From Herpetosiphon sp042688385 (GTDB taxonomy: Bacteria; Chloroflexota; Chloroflexia; Chloroflexales; Herpetosiphonaceae), in contig NZ_JBHUPY010000007.1 of the NCBI RefSeq assembly GCF_042688385.1, forward strand, positions 186,001 to 250,000: DNA of 64,000 nt, written 5' to 3'. The notes below the pieces were generated by a model that ran no database searches, was not told where the DNA came from, and worked only from the letters and a program-made list of their open reading frames with translations. Positions 41,117 through 49,984 of this stretch are shown here, piece after piece (the stretch's first letter is position 1; each line of letters begins with the position of its first letter). The translations under genes and the position numbers were made by a program.

Positions 41117-42310
41117 TCATTGCTCATCCCGACGCTGCACAAACCGAAATTCGCCGCCTTTTTCGACATCCATCACATGGCCGCGCCAAACGATGCGCTG
41201 CGGGGCAAGCAAAGCCTGAATCAATTGCAGGGGAATTAGCAATTCTAAAAATGGCACGAGCAGCCAATAGCGGCGTGGCGTGGATTGCTCAAGATACTGC
41301 TGATCGATTTGGATGAAATTCAATAGCCCAAACAGCGTGTAGATCGCACTAAACCAGCGCTGGCGTTGGCTTGGGCGCAGCACGGTTACAATTGCCAAAA
41401 TTAAAGGAAACATGGTTGGCACAATCACCAAACACAACAACAAACTGCGTTCGCGCCGATTCAAATGGCGCAACAACGATTCGCGCGGAAAAATAAACCA
41501 GCGTTGAATCAAGCTCCGATAACGCTGAGCATTGGTCACGGTCGTGCGAATTGCATGGCGCATGCTGGTTTGTTGCAAGCCCAAGCCAGCCTGTTTGACC
41601 CGTTGCGCCACCGCAAAATCATCGGCCAAAATATGCTCTAGGCCATTGAAGCCATTCAATTGCTCCAGCACGTCGCGCCGCAACGCATAGAACATGCCAT
41701 TAATCGTAAATGGCTTGCTCACTTGAATATAGGGCACATAGGTCAGCAAGCTATTGCTATTGACAAACAGCGCCACCAAACTCGACCAAGCATTATCAAA
41801 CGAGCGATAGTAGGGCAAACCAAACGCCAAGCCAACGCCCGCTTGATCCAGCCATGGCAAACACGCTTCCAAGCCATAGGCTGGCAGGCTAGTATCATCA
41901 TCGAGCACGCAAATGATCTGGCCTTGGGCTTGCGCCAAACCAGCAATTAACTTGAAAGTTTTGGGATTCACCCGCTCCGCAGGTGCAGGCAAGCTGATAA
42001 TCCGAATTGTTTGGTTGGCATATTCAGCTTGCAGTTCATGGCAAAGTTGCTGCGCTACCGCATCATTGTCATCAATCAGCCACAACCATTCGCGCCCATA
42101 GCTGCTTGGTGCATCCAAGTTAGCCCGTAAACAAGTTGCTAAATGCGGATCGCCGCTCAAAATTGGTTGCAGCAAACTCACCAAAGTTGTCGCTGGCTCG
42201 CGCTGCGATTGAGGCGTGGGCTGGCGAAAAAAACGCCAAACTTGCCACCACTTCCAGCAGCGTTGGCCAAGCATTAAGCCGCACAACAGCAGCCAAAGCC
42301 GTTTAATCAT
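41117..42310 (-). CDS. family 2 glycosyltransferase (ceramide-glucosyltransferase-like)
   Basis: The 397-residue membrane enzyme has an N-terminal helix, a GT-A domain with IICVLDDDTSLP (metal-binding DxD) and HILADDFAVAQRVKQ (catalytic Asp), and the RSLIQRWFIFPRESLL motif that corresponds to the (Q/R)xxRW of processive and lipid glycosyltransferases. Three or four C-terminal membrane helices follow. The pattern is that of GT21/GT2 enzymes such as ceramide glucosyltransferase and HpnI. It probably puts a sugar on a membrane lipid. AAGGAG lies seven bases before the ATG at 42310, which is inside the end of the preceding gene. It is the last gene of a three-gene operon. Confidence 0.87.
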   Translation of the reverse strand: MIKRLWLLLCGLMLGQRCWKWWQVWRFFRQPTPQSQREPATTLVSLLQPILSGDPHLATCLRANLDAPSSYGREWLWLIDDNDAVAQQLCHELQAEYANQTIRIISLPAPAERVNPKTFKLIAGLAQAQGQIICVLDDDTSLPAYGLEACLPWLDQAGVGLAFGLPYYRSFDNAWSSLVALFVNSNSLLTYVPYIQVSKPFTINGMFYALRRDVLEQLNGFNGLEHILADDFAVAQRVKQAGLGLQQTSMRHAIRTTVTNAQRYRSLIQRWFIFPRESLLRHLNRRERSLLLCLVIVPTMFPLILAIVTVLRPSQRQRWFSAIYTLFGLLNFIQIDQQYLEQSTPRRYWLLVPFLELLIPLQLIQALLAPQRIVWRGHVMDVEKGGEFRFVQRRDEQ

Positions 42311-43469
42311 GATTTTGCTCCTTGCCCAACCACTGCGCTGCTGCCAAATGCCGCAACCGCATGCGCTCGCCACGCCAAACAATTGTGTCATCGCCAAGCA
42401 AGCCCCAGAGCATCAGCAATGGGTCAAGCAATGTTCCCAAAATACTCAACGGCCAAGCCCACCACGGCGTTGTTTGCTGGCAATAACGCCGCATTTGCCA
42501 AGCATGCAAGCTCAATTGCGCCGCCAAACAAGCCACCAACCAAGGCCGTAGCTTCGCATTAGGCAAACTTGCCAACGCCAACAGCGGCGGAATCGGCTGA
42601 GCAGCGCTCGTCAGGCCAGTTACTAACTTATCGCGCTGATTAAGCTCAGGCAACATCAACACCCGCGGAATCGTAAACCAGCGCTCCATCTGCAAGCCAT
42701 AGGCCTTGAGGTTGGCAAAATAATTATCAACACTGTAGATTAATGGCGTTTGTAGATTGCGCAAGCCATGTGCTTGTACCCGCCGCGCCAACTCATGATC
42801 ATCATCAATTCGCCCATGCATGGCTTCAAAACCACCAATTTGCTCAAATACGCTGCGTTGCAAGGCAAATTGATGCCCAGTAATCGTGTATGGCTCGGTC
42901 AGCGTCGCTACGCCCACGTAGCTTGGCAAGGCATTGGCGTTCACAAAATTGCTCATCAAAGCCGAAGGCAAATTTTGCCAATTCGTATAACAGGCCAAGC
43001 CGAAAATCGCCCCAACCTGTGGCTGTAACAGATACGGAATTGCTTGGTGCAAGCCATCAAGCGGCAACGTCACATCGTCATCAACAAACCAAACCACATC
43101 GGCTTGGGCTTGGGCCAACGCTGCGCGCATCTTACCCAATTTCGAGGCCAAGCGGCCCCAATCAGGCTCAATTTGCAAAATGGTAATTGCATGATTTGGA
43201 TTGTTTTGCTGTAGCGCAGCACAGATTGCAAATGTTGCCTGATCAGCGCGATCAACCACCCAATAATGATTAAGCTGGCCAGAATAGCGCAACTTCAGCC
43301 GTTGCTCCAACGTTGTGGCCAAATCGAATACGCCATGGGTCAAAGGCTGAATTAAATCAATGCTTGGCCAATCATCAGGCGCAGCAGGCTTGGGCTTGGC
43401 AAAAAAGCGCCGCAACACCAACCAACGCCAGCAGCGGTCAAGCAAATACCACAGGGCCAACAATCGCAT
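42303..43469 (-). CDS. family 2 glycosyltransferase, paralog of the next gene
   Basis: The 388-residue membrane enzyme has VVWFVDDDVTLP (metal site), GRIDDDHELARRVQAHG (catalytic Asp) and LQMERWFTIPRVLML (QxxRW-like). The C-terminal membrane helices and the tail (DDTIVWRGERMRLR) match the WRGHVMDV region of its neighbour, so the two are paralogs. Its ATG shares the last base of the upstream stop codon (TAATG), and its own stop overlaps the next start by eight bases. Two linked lipid glycosyltransferases suggest stepwise addition of two sugars to one lipid. Confidence 0.87.
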   Translation of the reverse strand: MRLLALWYLLDRCWRWLVLRRFFAKPKPAAPDDWPSIDLIQPLTHGVFDLATTLEQRLKLRYSGQLNHYWVVDRADQATFAICAALQQNNPNHAITILQIEPDWGRLASKLGKMRAALAQAQADVVWFVDDDVTLPLDGLHQAIPYLLQPQVGAIFGLACYTNWQNLPSALMSNFVNANALPSYVGVATLTEPYTITGHQFALQRSVFEQIGGFEAMHGRIDDDHELARRVQAHGLRNLQTPLIYSVDNYFANLKAYGLQMERWFTIPRVLMLPELNQRDKLVTGLTSAAQPIPPLLALASLPNAKLRPWLVACLAAQLSLHAWQMRRYCQQTTPWWAWPLSILGTLLDPLLMLWGLLGDDTIVWRGERMRLRHLAAAQWLGKEQNHD

Positions 43470-44320
43470 TATGTCGCCTCAATCTGCACCAACGCATAAT
43501 CAATATATTCATCAATTTGGGCTAGCGAAGCGCAATGTTGGGCCTGTGGCACGCGATAATAGCTCGCCGTCGGGTAATACTGGCGCAATAATGCTTGATC
43601 ACGCCGCCCAAACAAGCCATCGTGTTCAGCCACAATCATGGCCAGCTTGCCATGCCACCGCGCTGCACCCAAATGCCAATCCAGCTCGCGCCACCAGCGC
43701 AGCAAGCTCAGATAATCGTGGCGTTGCATTTTTTGCAGATTTTGCTGCAACCGCTCAGCCCAAAATGGCCGCAGCATGGTGGCCATTGGCTGCAAAAATT
43801 GCTGCGTGCCGCGCCAAAACAGCCAACGTACCAAGCCCAATGGCAAGATCGCGACCAGTGGATGCAGCAAACTAAGCCATAGCCAACGCCAACGCCGCGG
43901 CACACCAGTATCCGAAAGCAGCAAGCCTTGAGCTAATTGAGGGCGATAGTGTAAAACTGCCTGCGCAATCAAGCCGCTATATGAGCCAGCCACAATCCAA
44001 CTCGCTTCAAATTGCAAATAATTGAATAAGGCTTGCAGATTGGTCGCCAAATCAGCGAGCTTATCAATTGTGTTGGGATACGCAAGGCTAAGCACCCGAT
44101 AGCGCTGCTGGCAACGATCCAGCCAACGAAAAGCCAAATCGGCTCGCGCTAAGCCACCAGGCAAAATCAACAAGCCAGGCAAATTGCCGCCAGTATCGCA
44201 AATTTCCCATTCGTGGCCGTTGATGCGCACCCGCTGCACTGGATAGCGCTCAAGGGTTTGCTCGTAACAGGCTTGGCAATCGGCAGCGCTCACTAACTGC
44301 TCATACGCATGCTGAATCAT
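43469..44320 (-). CDS. alpha/beta hydrolase
   Basis: The 283-residue protein has a GGLARADLAFRWLDR oxyanion region, a GSYSG nucleophile elbow (Ser in WIVAGSYSGLIAQA), a late Asp in AEHDGLFGRRDQAL and a His in VPQAQHCASL. This is a complete catalytic triad in family order. It resembles maspardin-like hydrolases. As first gene of the operon with two lipid glycosyltransferases, it may trim or transfer an acyl group on the same lipid; that is a guess from context. The ribosome site before the ATG is weak. Confidence 0.8.
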   Translation of the reverse strand: MIQHAYEQLVSAADCQACYEQTLERYPVQRVRINGHEWEICDTGGNLPGLLILPGGLARADLAFRWLDRCQQRYRVLSLAYPNTIDKLADLATNLQALFNYLQFEASWIVAGSYSGLIAQAVLHYRPQLAQGLLLSDTGVPRRWRWLWLSLLHPLVAILPLGLVRWLFWRGTQQFLQPMATMLRPFWAERLQQNLQKMQRHDYLSLLRWWRELDWHLGAARWHGKLAMIVAEHDGLFGRRDQALLRQYYPTASYYRVPQAQHCASLAQIDEYIDYALVQIEAT

Positions 44321-44435
44321 TCAGGCTGCCTCTGAAATTGCGCTATTGCTGCGCCTAAATTGCTGCAAAGTTGCTCTAGCTGCTCGCTTGGGATTGCTAC
44401 ACTCATTCTAAGCTTTTTATGCTAGGAGTTTTGCA

Positions 44436-45023
44436 ATGGATAGCGTCGCAGTAGCAGAAATTGATCGACCACAACCTTGGTGGCAAAGCATGGTTTATGG
44501 CTGGGATTTGCCAGCATGTTTGGCGCTTGTTTGGTTCATTGGCCCATTCTGGTTAGAATACGATCGCATCTATGCTCCCGATGGCAATCTAACCCAGGCC
44601 ATTGAGCTTCACTACAAACTTTTGCGCTATGGATTTATTGCCAGCCTCCTGTTCAATTGCGGGATGCTGCTAGCCCTGAATCCTAAAAAGCATATTTGGA
44701 TCGGGCTGACATGGTTGCTTAGTAGTACAAGTGCGACGATGCTATACCCGTTGCTGGATAATTCAGCAGGCCTCAGAGCAATATTCAGATTGGCAATTCC
44801 AAGCGCCGATAAACATTATTATATGGTTAGCCCCACCAACATTGTGCTTGGAATGTTAATAAGCTTTAGTTTGATTCTGGTTCAGCATGTAGTTAATCCG
44901 CATGCATATCGATCTGGGCGCAGCATGATTTTGGCATGGCTCAGCCTCTGGTTTATCTCAATCGTCTACATTAGCCCTAAATCGCTGTTAGATTTACCAA
45001 TCGTCAGGAATCATCTTGGCTAA
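44436..45023 (+). CDS. hypothetical multi-pass membrane protein
   Basis: The 195-residue protein has five membrane helices (about residues 25-45, 68-88, 93-115, 128-150 and 160-182), short loops and no signature I recognise. AGGAG lies seven bases before the ATG. It is convergent with the histidine kinase gene, and only one base separates the two stop codons. Function unknown. Confidence 0.65.
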   Translation: MDSVAVAEIDRPQPWWQSMVYGWDLPACLALVWFIGPFWLEYDRIYAPDGNLTQAIELHYKLLRYGFIASLLFNCGMLLALNPKKHIWIGLTWLLSSTSATMLYPLLDNSAGLRAIFRLAIPSADKHYYMVSPTNIVLGMLISFSLILVQHVVNPHAYRSGRSMILAWLSLWFISIVYISPKSLLDLPIVRNHLG

Positions 45024-45024
45024 A

Positions 45025-46422
45025 CTATTCCAATGGCAGGCTTAATTGAATATGTGCACCTTGCTCGCTAGGAATCAGCACTGCATCGCCGCCATGCGCG
45101 CGCAGAATCGCCCGCACAATCGCCAAGCCAAGGCCCGAGCCACCTTCAGCACCGCGCACGCCGCGCTCCCAAATTGCTTCGCGCATAGCTGCCGGAATGC
45201 CCTCGCCAGTATCTTGAACATCGATCACAACTTGATCGGCGGTTAAGCTGACCCGCATAATAATTTGGCCGCCAGGAGGCGTGGCCCGCAAGGCATTATC
45301 AAACAAATTCAACAAAGCCTGCTTCAAACGATCACGATCAGCGTCGATTGCAATTGGGCGCGGCGGAACTTGGGCCAGCAATTCAACCCCGCTGCGTTGG
45401 GCACGCCCACTCAAATTCTGCACCAATTCATAAATCATTTCGCCAAGATCGAGGCTTTGTTTGGGGCCAAGGGTCAGGCTTGGTTGAGCATCATTGCGCA
45501 AAAGCTCATCGGCCAAACGGGCAAGCCGCGCAATTTCGGCCTGCATTGCCTGAATCGATTGCGCTTGTTCGTCGGCGTTCTCAGCATCCTCAATATTTTC
45601 CAAGTAGCCACCCAAGGCCATCATTGGCGTGCGCAACTCGTGCGAAACATCACGGTAAAACCGCCGTTGGGCTTCCGATTGTTGCTCGATCCGTGATAAA
45701 CGCTCGGCCAATTGATCAGTCATGGTGTTAATTGAACGCGCAAGCTGAATAATTTCCGAGGGGCCACGCTCAAGCGCCCGTTCGGTCAGATCGCCATCGG
45801 CCACTTGTTCGGCAGTTGCGCGCAATTGGCCAATCAGTCGCGCCAACCAACGGGCTACCAACGACGAGCCTAAAAAGGCTGCCGCAAAAGCCAAAGCAAT
45901 CGAAATAAAGACAAAGCGGCCCAGCACACGCAACAAGCGATCCTCGTCGGTAACACTTTGTGAAACCTCAACAACCCCCACAACTTTTTGCTGCCAACGC
46001 ACTTGGCCTGCCACATAACGTCGCCCACGGGCCTCGCCCACAAACACGGTTGGAATACTGGTTACAAATTGGCTAGCAGCAGCCCGACTTGGCAAAGCAG
46101 AGTTCGAGCCGTTGGCCCCAAAGATTTGGCCTGCACTCCCAAAGACCCGAATTGCGCCATCGCCATTGCCAATTGGCCGACTCAGCAGAATATTGGTTGC
46201 CGATTGTAAATCGCCATCGCTGGCTATCAGTTGCTCGGCAAAGGCAATATACAACTCAAGCTGATTATTTAATTCAACACTGCGACGATCAGCTTCGCTA
46301 ATACGTACACCCATCAGAATAATGATCGCGATTAATGCTAAAGGCACAACGCTCACCGCCACCATCGTGATGGTTAGGCGCACAGCTAAGGTTACAATTT
46401 TGGGTCGATGTACTTTTTTCAT
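45025..46422 (-). CDS. membrane sensor histidine kinase
   Basis: The 465-residue kinase has membrane helix 1 (about 13-38), an outer sensor domain of about 130 residues, helix 2 (about 168-190), a HAMP domain (190-243), the HisKA dimerisation domain with phospho-accepting His261 in DVSHELRTP, and a HATPase domain (NLFDNALRA, DTGEGIP, GSGLGLAIV). It autophosphorylates in response to an envelope signal. No response regulator gene is adjacent, so it is an orphan in this window. The ATG is followed by a basic KKVHRPK, typical before helix 1. Confidence 0.93.
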   Translation of the reverse strand: MKKVHRPKIVTLAVRLTITMVAVSVVPLALIAIIILMGVRISEADRRSVELNNQLELYIAFAEQLIASDGDLQSATNILLSRPIGNGDGAIRVFGSAGQIFGANGSNSALPSRAAASQFVTSIPTVFVGEARGRRYVAGQVRWQQKVVGVVEVSQSVTDEDRLLRVLGRFVFISIALAFAAAFLGSSLVARWLARLIGQLRATAEQVADGDLTERALERGPSEIIQLARSINTMTDQLAERLSRIEQQSEAQRRFYRDVSHELRTPMMALGGYLENIEDAENADEQAQSIQAMQAEIARLARLADELLRNDAQPSLTLGPKQSLDLGEMIYELVQNLSGRAQRSGVELLAQVPPRPIAIDADRDRLKQALLNLFDNALRATPPGGQIIMRVSLTADQVVIDVQDTGEGIPAAMREAIWERGVRGAEGGSGLGLAIVRAILRAHGGDAVLIPSEQGAHIQLSLPLE

Positions 46423-46524
46423 AACAGCATTATCGCATAGCTAGCCACTTGCATGGCATGATATAATCGCCTTTGAGAAAATTTCTCCCCTTAAACGAAA
46501 ATTGATGTAGAAAGTGTAGAGGCA

Positions 46525-48264
46525 ATGTCTACGTTAACCTATCCGCACCTGCCCGCGCCCTTTGAAATCATCGGTGCTTGTGGCAAGCAGTCGAGTCATC
46601 GGCGTTTTTTTATGGCCAAAAAAGCGGGCATTCCCTACCTCGTTTGGTGGGAAAGCCGCATTCCCGATGCCTTGCGCAAACAACAAATGGTGGTACAAAT
46701 TGCCGAGCAGGCAGGCAGCGAGGTCGCTATTTTAGATGTTCAGGCTTTATCGCTGCAACAACTCTTGGATACAGCTGGCAGCCTGCCTGCGCCGGTTGCC
46801 GCCCAATATGCCTTAGGCCTCATCGAAACAGCCGAATTTAACCATCGCCAACGCACTGCACTCACCAGTAGCAATTTGTATGGGCCAAGTTTGCTCGACC
46901 TTGGTTCGCAAGGCACAATTGTGCCAAAAATCGATTCCAGTTTGGGCCAAAAAGCTGCGCCAATTCCAGCGCAATTATTGCCAGTGAACGAACAGCCCAG
47001 CCCAGCAGGCGATAGCTATTATATCGGAGCCTTAATTGCCTGGATGATTAGCGGCCAAGTTGCCCCCCAAGGGAATCCTTTAGCCATGTTGCCAGCAATT
47101 GATGGCCGCTTAGCGAGCATTTTACAACGCGCCACTGCCGCCAATCCAAAACAACGCCCAAGTGCCCAAGAGCTTGGCCAACAAATCCAAGATTGGTTAG
47201 CAGGCAAAGTTACCCAAGTTGCCAAAAAGAAGTCTTCAAAGCTGAAATGGCTGGTCGGTGCAATTGGCACGGCAATCATTATGTTCTTAGTCATCTATGG
47301 TTTATCGCAGCGGGATAAAGCAGCGGATACTGAGTTTGGCCAGGCCAAAGCCAATGGCCCAAGCACCGATTTCCAACCAGACAAACCAGGCACAGGCTTG
47401 GCAATCCTCAGCGATGTCAATGGAGTTGAGATTAATCGCATCGATGATACGGGCTATCCCGACATTGATATGTATCTGAGTATTATGCGCCCGACCGGGG
47501 TCGTAACCGATGTCCCACGCCAAAATGTCAGCGTCTTTGAGAATAATAATAAAATTGAAACCTTCTCATGGGTCAATCTTTCGAAGATTCGCGATCCGCT
47601 GAATATTATGTTGGTGATGGATACGAGCGGCAGTATGGGTCCCAGCAAAGAAGGCTTAACTGATGGCGGTTTAGATGCAGCCAAAATTGCTGCGCTTGAT
47701 TTTATCGATCAGCTACCGTCAAATACCAATCTTGGCTTAATTCACTTTGGCACGATGGTCACGGTTGATCACTCATTAACCGACGATATTGGCGCAGTGC
47801 GCCAAAGCATTACCGAGCTTAAAGCCGAAGGCCAAACAGCAATTTATGATGCCTTGGCAATCAGCTATACCCAATTACGCCGCGCAGAAGGCCGCACCTT
47901 TATCGTGCTGATCTCTGATGGCGCTGATACCGCCAGCAAAGGCGATACTTACGATAGCATTGTGACCAAAGCAGCCAAAGCCAAAATTCCTACCTATATT
48001 ATTGGCTTGACCAGCCCAGAATTTGATGGCAAATTGCTGGAAGATTTGCAACGCGATACCAAAGCGATGATCTACCAAACCCCATCCAAAGAGCAATTGA
48101 CCAGCTTCTATGGTGAGGTCGCCCAGGAAGTCGCTGGCCAATACCGGGCCAGTTTCAGCGTGCCTGATAGCTATCCAAGTGGCGCTGGAATTACGCTCAA
48201 GGTCGAGGTCAATGCTGGCGATGGCCGCTTAGTCACCAAAGAACGCAACTATAACAAACCTTAA
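46525..48264 (+). CDS. degenerate-kinase/transmembrane/vWA fusion protein
   Basis: The 579-residue protein has three parts. Residues 1-235 look like the shell of a Hanks-type kinase: a late segment (YYIGALIAWMISGQ, then RLASILQRATAANPKQRPSAQELGQQI) matches the C-lobe helices and the PxxRPSA motif. The Lys of the ATP site, HRD and DFG are all missing, so it is a pseudokinase. One helix at about 240-262 crosses the membrane. Residues 360-540 are an outer vWA domain with a complete MIDAS (MDTSGSMG, then IHFGTM and ISDGADT). Adhesion or ligand binding outside may be reported to an inner partner through the pseudokinase. GAGG lies close to the ATG. A strong terminator follows. Confidence 0.8.
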   Translation: MSTLTYPHLPAPFEIIGACGKQSSHRRFFMAKKAGIPYLVWWESRIPDALRKQQMVVQIAEQAGSEVAILDVQALSLQQLLDTAGSLPAPVAAQYALGLIETAEFNHRQRTALTSSNLYGPSLLDLGSQGTIVPKIDSSLGQKAAPIPAQLLPVNEQPSPAGDSYYIGALIAWMISGQVAPQGNPLAMLPAIDGRLASILQRATAANPKQRPSAQELGQQIQDWLAGKVTQVAKKKSSKLKWLVGAIGTAIIMFLVIYGLSQRDKAADTEFGQAKANGPSTDFQPDKPGTGLAILSDVNGVEINRIDDTGYPDIDMYLSIMRPTGVVTDVPRQNVSVFENNNKIETFSWVNLSKIRDPLNIMLVMDTSGSMGPSKEGLTDGGLDAAKIAALDFIDQLPSNTNLGLIHFGTMVTVDHSLTDDIGAVRQSITELKAEGQTAIYDALAISYTQLRRAEGRTFIVLISDGADTASKGDTYDSIVTKAAKAKIPTYIIGLTSPEFDGKLLEDLQRDTKAMIYQTPSKEQLTSFYGEVAQEVAGQYRASFSVPDSYPSGAGITLKVEVNAGDGRLVTKERNYNKP

Positions 48265-48288
48265 ACTTCTCACCTACAGCATGTTTTC

Positions 48289-48321
48289 AATCGCAGCATC
48301 TTAACCAATGCTGCGATTTTT
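48289..48321 (+). terminator. terminator of the vWA protein gene
   Basis: AATCGCAGCAT (48289-48299) and ATGCTGCGATT (48308-48318) form a perfect 11-pair stem with an eight-base loop and run into TTTTTGTTTT. Confidence 0.9.
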
Positions 48322-48379
48322 GTTTTGGCTTAAAATTGTGCTACAGTGCAAACCACAATCGCACCTATGAGAAAACCCT

Positions 48380-49282
48380 ATGCTGGATTTACAAAAACTG
48401 CGCATGTTTGTGGCCGCTGCCCAAAGCCGCAATTTTACTCGCGCTGCCGAGCAACTCGATCTCACGCAACCGACGGTTAGCCAACAAATCCAAACGCTCG
48501 AACGCGAACTCGGTGTGAGTTTGTTCGAGCGGCTGAGCCGTGGCATTGAGCTAACCGCTGCTGGGCGAGCGCTTTTACCCCACGCCGAGCAAATGATTGC
48601 GCTCGAACGAATTGCCGAACAGGCGGTGCGCGCCGCTGCGGGCCAAAGCGAACGCACCTTGCTCTTGGGCGTTGGCAACACCTTAGCCACCTATGCGCTG
48701 CCCGATTTGCTGCAACGCTTCAACTGGGAACACCCAGAATTTGTCGTCCACATTGGTACTGGTAACACCGAGCAATTGCTGGCTCAAGTGATTTCTGGCG
48801 AATTTGAATTGGCGCTGGTTGGTTCGCCGATTAGCCACAATCAATTGATCGTGAGGCCATTTCTCAGCACCGAATTGGTGGTCATCGTCAGCCCCGATGA
48901 TCCTTGGGCACGCTTGAAACAGATTAATCTCGAAGCCTTGCATGGGCGACGCATGCTCTTGCGCGAAGAAGGCTCGGCTTTGCAAGCAAGCGTCAGCGAG
49001 TTGCTCACCAAGCAGCAAATTCGCCCTAAACAGCCAATTGTGCTTGGCAATCTTGAGGCGATTAAGCGCTCGGTTGAAGTTGGCTTAGGCATCGCCTTAG
49101 TGCCAGCCATGGCTGTGCGCCGCGAAGTAGCGGCTGGGCGCTTGCGTCAATTGCATTTGGCCAATATGCCAACGCGGCGGGTGTATAACGTGGTGCATCA
49201 TCGCGACCGCCACATTACGAATGCAGCCCAATTGTTCCTCGATCTCTTGCGCAAACCGTTGGGGCCTGATACTAACGAATAA
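48380..49282 (+). CDS. LysR family transcriptional regulator
   Basis: The 300-residue protein has the LysR N-terminal winged helix (MLDLQKLRMFVAAAQSRNFTRAAEQLDLTQPTVSQQIQTLE) and a periplasmic-binding-like effector domain (about 92-295). LysR proteins are usually activators of a neighbouring gene; no obvious divergent target is seen, as the upstream gene points the same way. Effector unknown. The ribosome site is weak. Confidence 0.93.
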   Translation: MLDLQKLRMFVAAAQSRNFTRAAEQLDLTQPTVSQQIQTLERELGVSLFERLSRGIELTAAGRALLPHAEQMIALERIAEQAVRAAAGQSERTLLLGVGNTLATYALPDLLQRFNWEHPEFVVHIGTGNTEQLLAQVISGEFELALVGSPISHNQLIVRPFLSTELVVIVSPDDPWARLKQINLEALHGRRMLLREEGSALQASVSELLTKQQIRPKQPIVLGNLEAIKRSVEVGLGIALVPAMAVRREVAAGRLRQLHLANMPTRRVYNVVHHRDRHITNAAQLFLDLLRKPLGPDTNE

Positions 49283-49366
49283 GGCCTTGATATGCTATGA
49301 TACGATCTATTGCTTCCGACCACCTTTTGGAGCAGAACCCGTTATGGGCTTGGGGGAATGGCCTGC

Positions 49367-49954
49367 ATGACCGATGCAGAACGACAATGGGTGAGCGCCG
49401 CCAAAGCTGGCGACGTTGAAGCCTTCAATCAATTAGTGCGCATGTACGAAGGGCGGGTCTATGGCTTGGCCTATCGAATGCTGGGCGATAGCGATAGCGC
49501 TGCCGATGTGGCCCAAGATACCTTTATCTCGGCATTTAAGGCAATTAAACGTTTTCGCGAAGGCTCGTTTGCTGCTTGGTTGCTACGCATCGCCACCAAT
49601 GCGTGCTACGATGTGTTGCGCGCCCAAAAACGCCGCCGCACCACCTCGATGGATCAAATGCTTGCTGGCGACGATGATAGCCCAGGCGAGCAATTTGAAG
49701 ATCAATCGCTGCCTCTCGATCAGCATATGATCAATCGCGAGTTGCAAGCAGCCATTCAAGCAGGCTTGGCAACTTTGCCCGAAGATCAACGCGCAGTGTT
49801 AATTATGTGCGATATTCAAGGCTTTGCCTACGAGGAAATCGCGGCAGCTACTGATACCCAACTGGGCACCGTCAAATCGCGGCTCAGCCGAGCACGGGCA
49901 AAGTTGCGCGATTATCTTAAAAGTCGGGAACTTTTGCCAACTGCCGAACGTTAA
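49367..49954 (+). CDS. ECF-type RNA polymerase sigma factor, second copy
   Basis: The 195-residue protein has sigma region 2 (MYEGRVYGLAYRMLGDSDSAADVAQDTFISAFKAIKRF, then SFAAWLLRIATNACYDVLR) and region 4 (LPEDQRAVLIMCDIQGFAYEEIAAATDTQLGTVKSRLSRARAKL). It belongs to the SigW/RpoE-like group and looks unlike the sigma factor at 23742. The ATG at 49367 follows a GGGGGA element; ATG 49358 is possible. The next gene is its likely anti-sigma factor. Confidence 0.93.
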   Translation: MTDAERQWVSAAKAGDVEAFNQLVRMYEGRVYGLAYRMLGDSDSAADVAQDTFISAFKAIKRFREGSFAAWLLRIATNACYDVLRAQKRRRTTSMDQMLAGDDDSPGEQFEDQSLPLDQHMINRELQAAIQAGLATLPEDQRAVLIMCDIQGFAYEEIAAATDTQLGTVKSRLSRARAKLRDYLKSRELLPTAER

Positions 49955-49984
49955 GCTTGATATGACGACACAAGTGGGTATGCA

